Below, one piece after another: positions 5,815 through 6,016 of a stretch of 6,016 bases of DNA. Each line of letters opens with the position of its first letter. The first letter of the stretch is position 1. Origin of the DNA: Azotobacter paspali (GTDB lineage Bacteria > Pseudomonadota > Gammaproteobacteria > Pseudomonadales > Pseudomonadaceae); assembly GCF_042434745.1 (NCBI RefSeq), contig NZ_JBHLSS010000054.1; one strand, written 5' to 3'. The notes below the pieces were generated by a model that worked only from the letters and a program-made list of their open reading frames with translations, searched no databases and was not told where the DNA came from. A program made the position numbers and the translations under genes.

Positions 5815-5906
5815 GGTGTGTCGGTTCCGCTTGAATGGGGCGCGCATCATACGCGCATCGCCGACAGGGCGCATCCACCCCGCGGGCTCAGTCAGGGCAA
5901 TCGCAT
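5815..5906 (-). promoter_or_regulatory. rluB leader with possible -10 and heptamer repeats
   Basis: No gene is seen here. On the - strand a TATGAT (5851-5846) could be a -10 box, but no fair -35 lies 16-18 bases upstream, so the promoter is doubtful. The heptamer GATGCGC occurs three times in the same orientation (at + positions 5842-5848, 5853-5859 and 5869-5875), two copies flanking the TATGAT. The stretch is bounded on the far side by the inverted repeat at 5907. In related genomes rluB may follow other genes (I recall scpA-scpB), but nothing of that sort is visible here. Confidence 0.3.
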
Positions 5907-6016
5907 GAAGCGCTCGCCTGATACCAGACTGGAAAGATTGTGTGATCCTTGGCATGGCTGCTTGCCGAGTAGCCGGACAGTCCCCGTTTCGGCCCCCCGG
6001 CCGAGTCACTTTTTCT
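5907..6016 (-). repeat. Inverted repeat, right copy (cut by window edge)
   Basis: This is the reverse complement of 95-203 with one extra base and one substitution over 110 positions. On the inner side the match ends at 5907, the base equivalent to 203; beyond it the sequences are unrelated. On the outer side it runs off the window inside what would be the right arm of the hairpin seen at 73-106. Reading the - strand through it gives the same short protein stretch as in the left copy (GDCPATRQAAMPRITQSFQS), which I regard as non-coding. Confidence 0.9.

Noticed and set aside
4908..5834. 308-codon + strand frame opposite rluB
   Set aside because: It is the antisense shadow of a GC-rich gene with full RluB motifs; its protein is His/Ala/Gln-rich with no known pattern.
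5788..6009. Minus-strand frame of 73 codons sharing GDCPATRQAAMPRITQSFQS with a frame in the left repeat
   Set aside because: The sharing is fully explained by the inverted DNA repeat. There is no start signal, and the frame runs into the beginning of rluB. It is the kind of spurious hypothetical protein that repeats generate.
95..6016. A composite transposon bounded by the inverted repeats
   Set aside because: The enclosed genes are core housekeeping genes in an order known from pseudomonads, the only transposase is dead, and no target duplication is visible. Repeat-mediated rearrangement is the more modest reading.

Overview
This window looks like core chromosome from a GC-rich gammaproteobacterium of the Pseudomonadaceae, of the Pseudomonas or Azotobacter type. 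The basis is the gene order mtaD-ubiG-mupP-yciK, which I know from pseudomonads, the pseudomonad-like protein sequences, and the strong G/C bias at third codon positions. Species cannot be settled by eye; the load of repeats and IS debris would fit Azotobacter or the stutzeri group.

Layout. Positions 1-203 are a non-coding dispersed-type repeat with a strong hairpin (73-106). Positions 204 to about 868 are the wreck of an insertion sequence: a transposase gene (best guess IS1182-like) that has lost its N-terminus and its middle and carries a frameshift. From 958 to 4634 four genes run on the + strand: mtaD (MTA/SAH deaminase), ubiG (ubiquinone O-methyltransferase), mupP (HAD phosphatase, MurNAc-6-phosphate type) and a YciK-type short-chain dehydrogenase. 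On the - strand, 5801-4653, rluB (23S rRNA pseudouridine synthase with a long basic tail) converges on yciK; the two stop codons are separated by 18 bases and share a small stem-loop. Positions 5802-5906 are the rluB leader. Positions 5907-6016 hold a second, inverted, nearly identical copy of the repeat in 95-203, cut by the window edge.

How the genes relate. UbiG uses S-adenosylmethionine and releases S-adenosylhomocysteine; MtaD-family enzymes deaminate methylthioadenosine and/or S-adenosylhomocysteine, so the first two genes make sense together. ubiG and mupP are separated by 7 bases and are probably translationally coupled. MupP serves cell-wall sugar recycling, and RluB serves ribosome maturation.

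No wholly new system is evident. The observation most worth following is the ~110-bp repeat pair in opposite orientation. Both copies end at exactly the same base on the inner side, and in the left copy that base is also where the transposase remnant begins. This suggests a defined repetitive unit with a fixed end rather than random homology.
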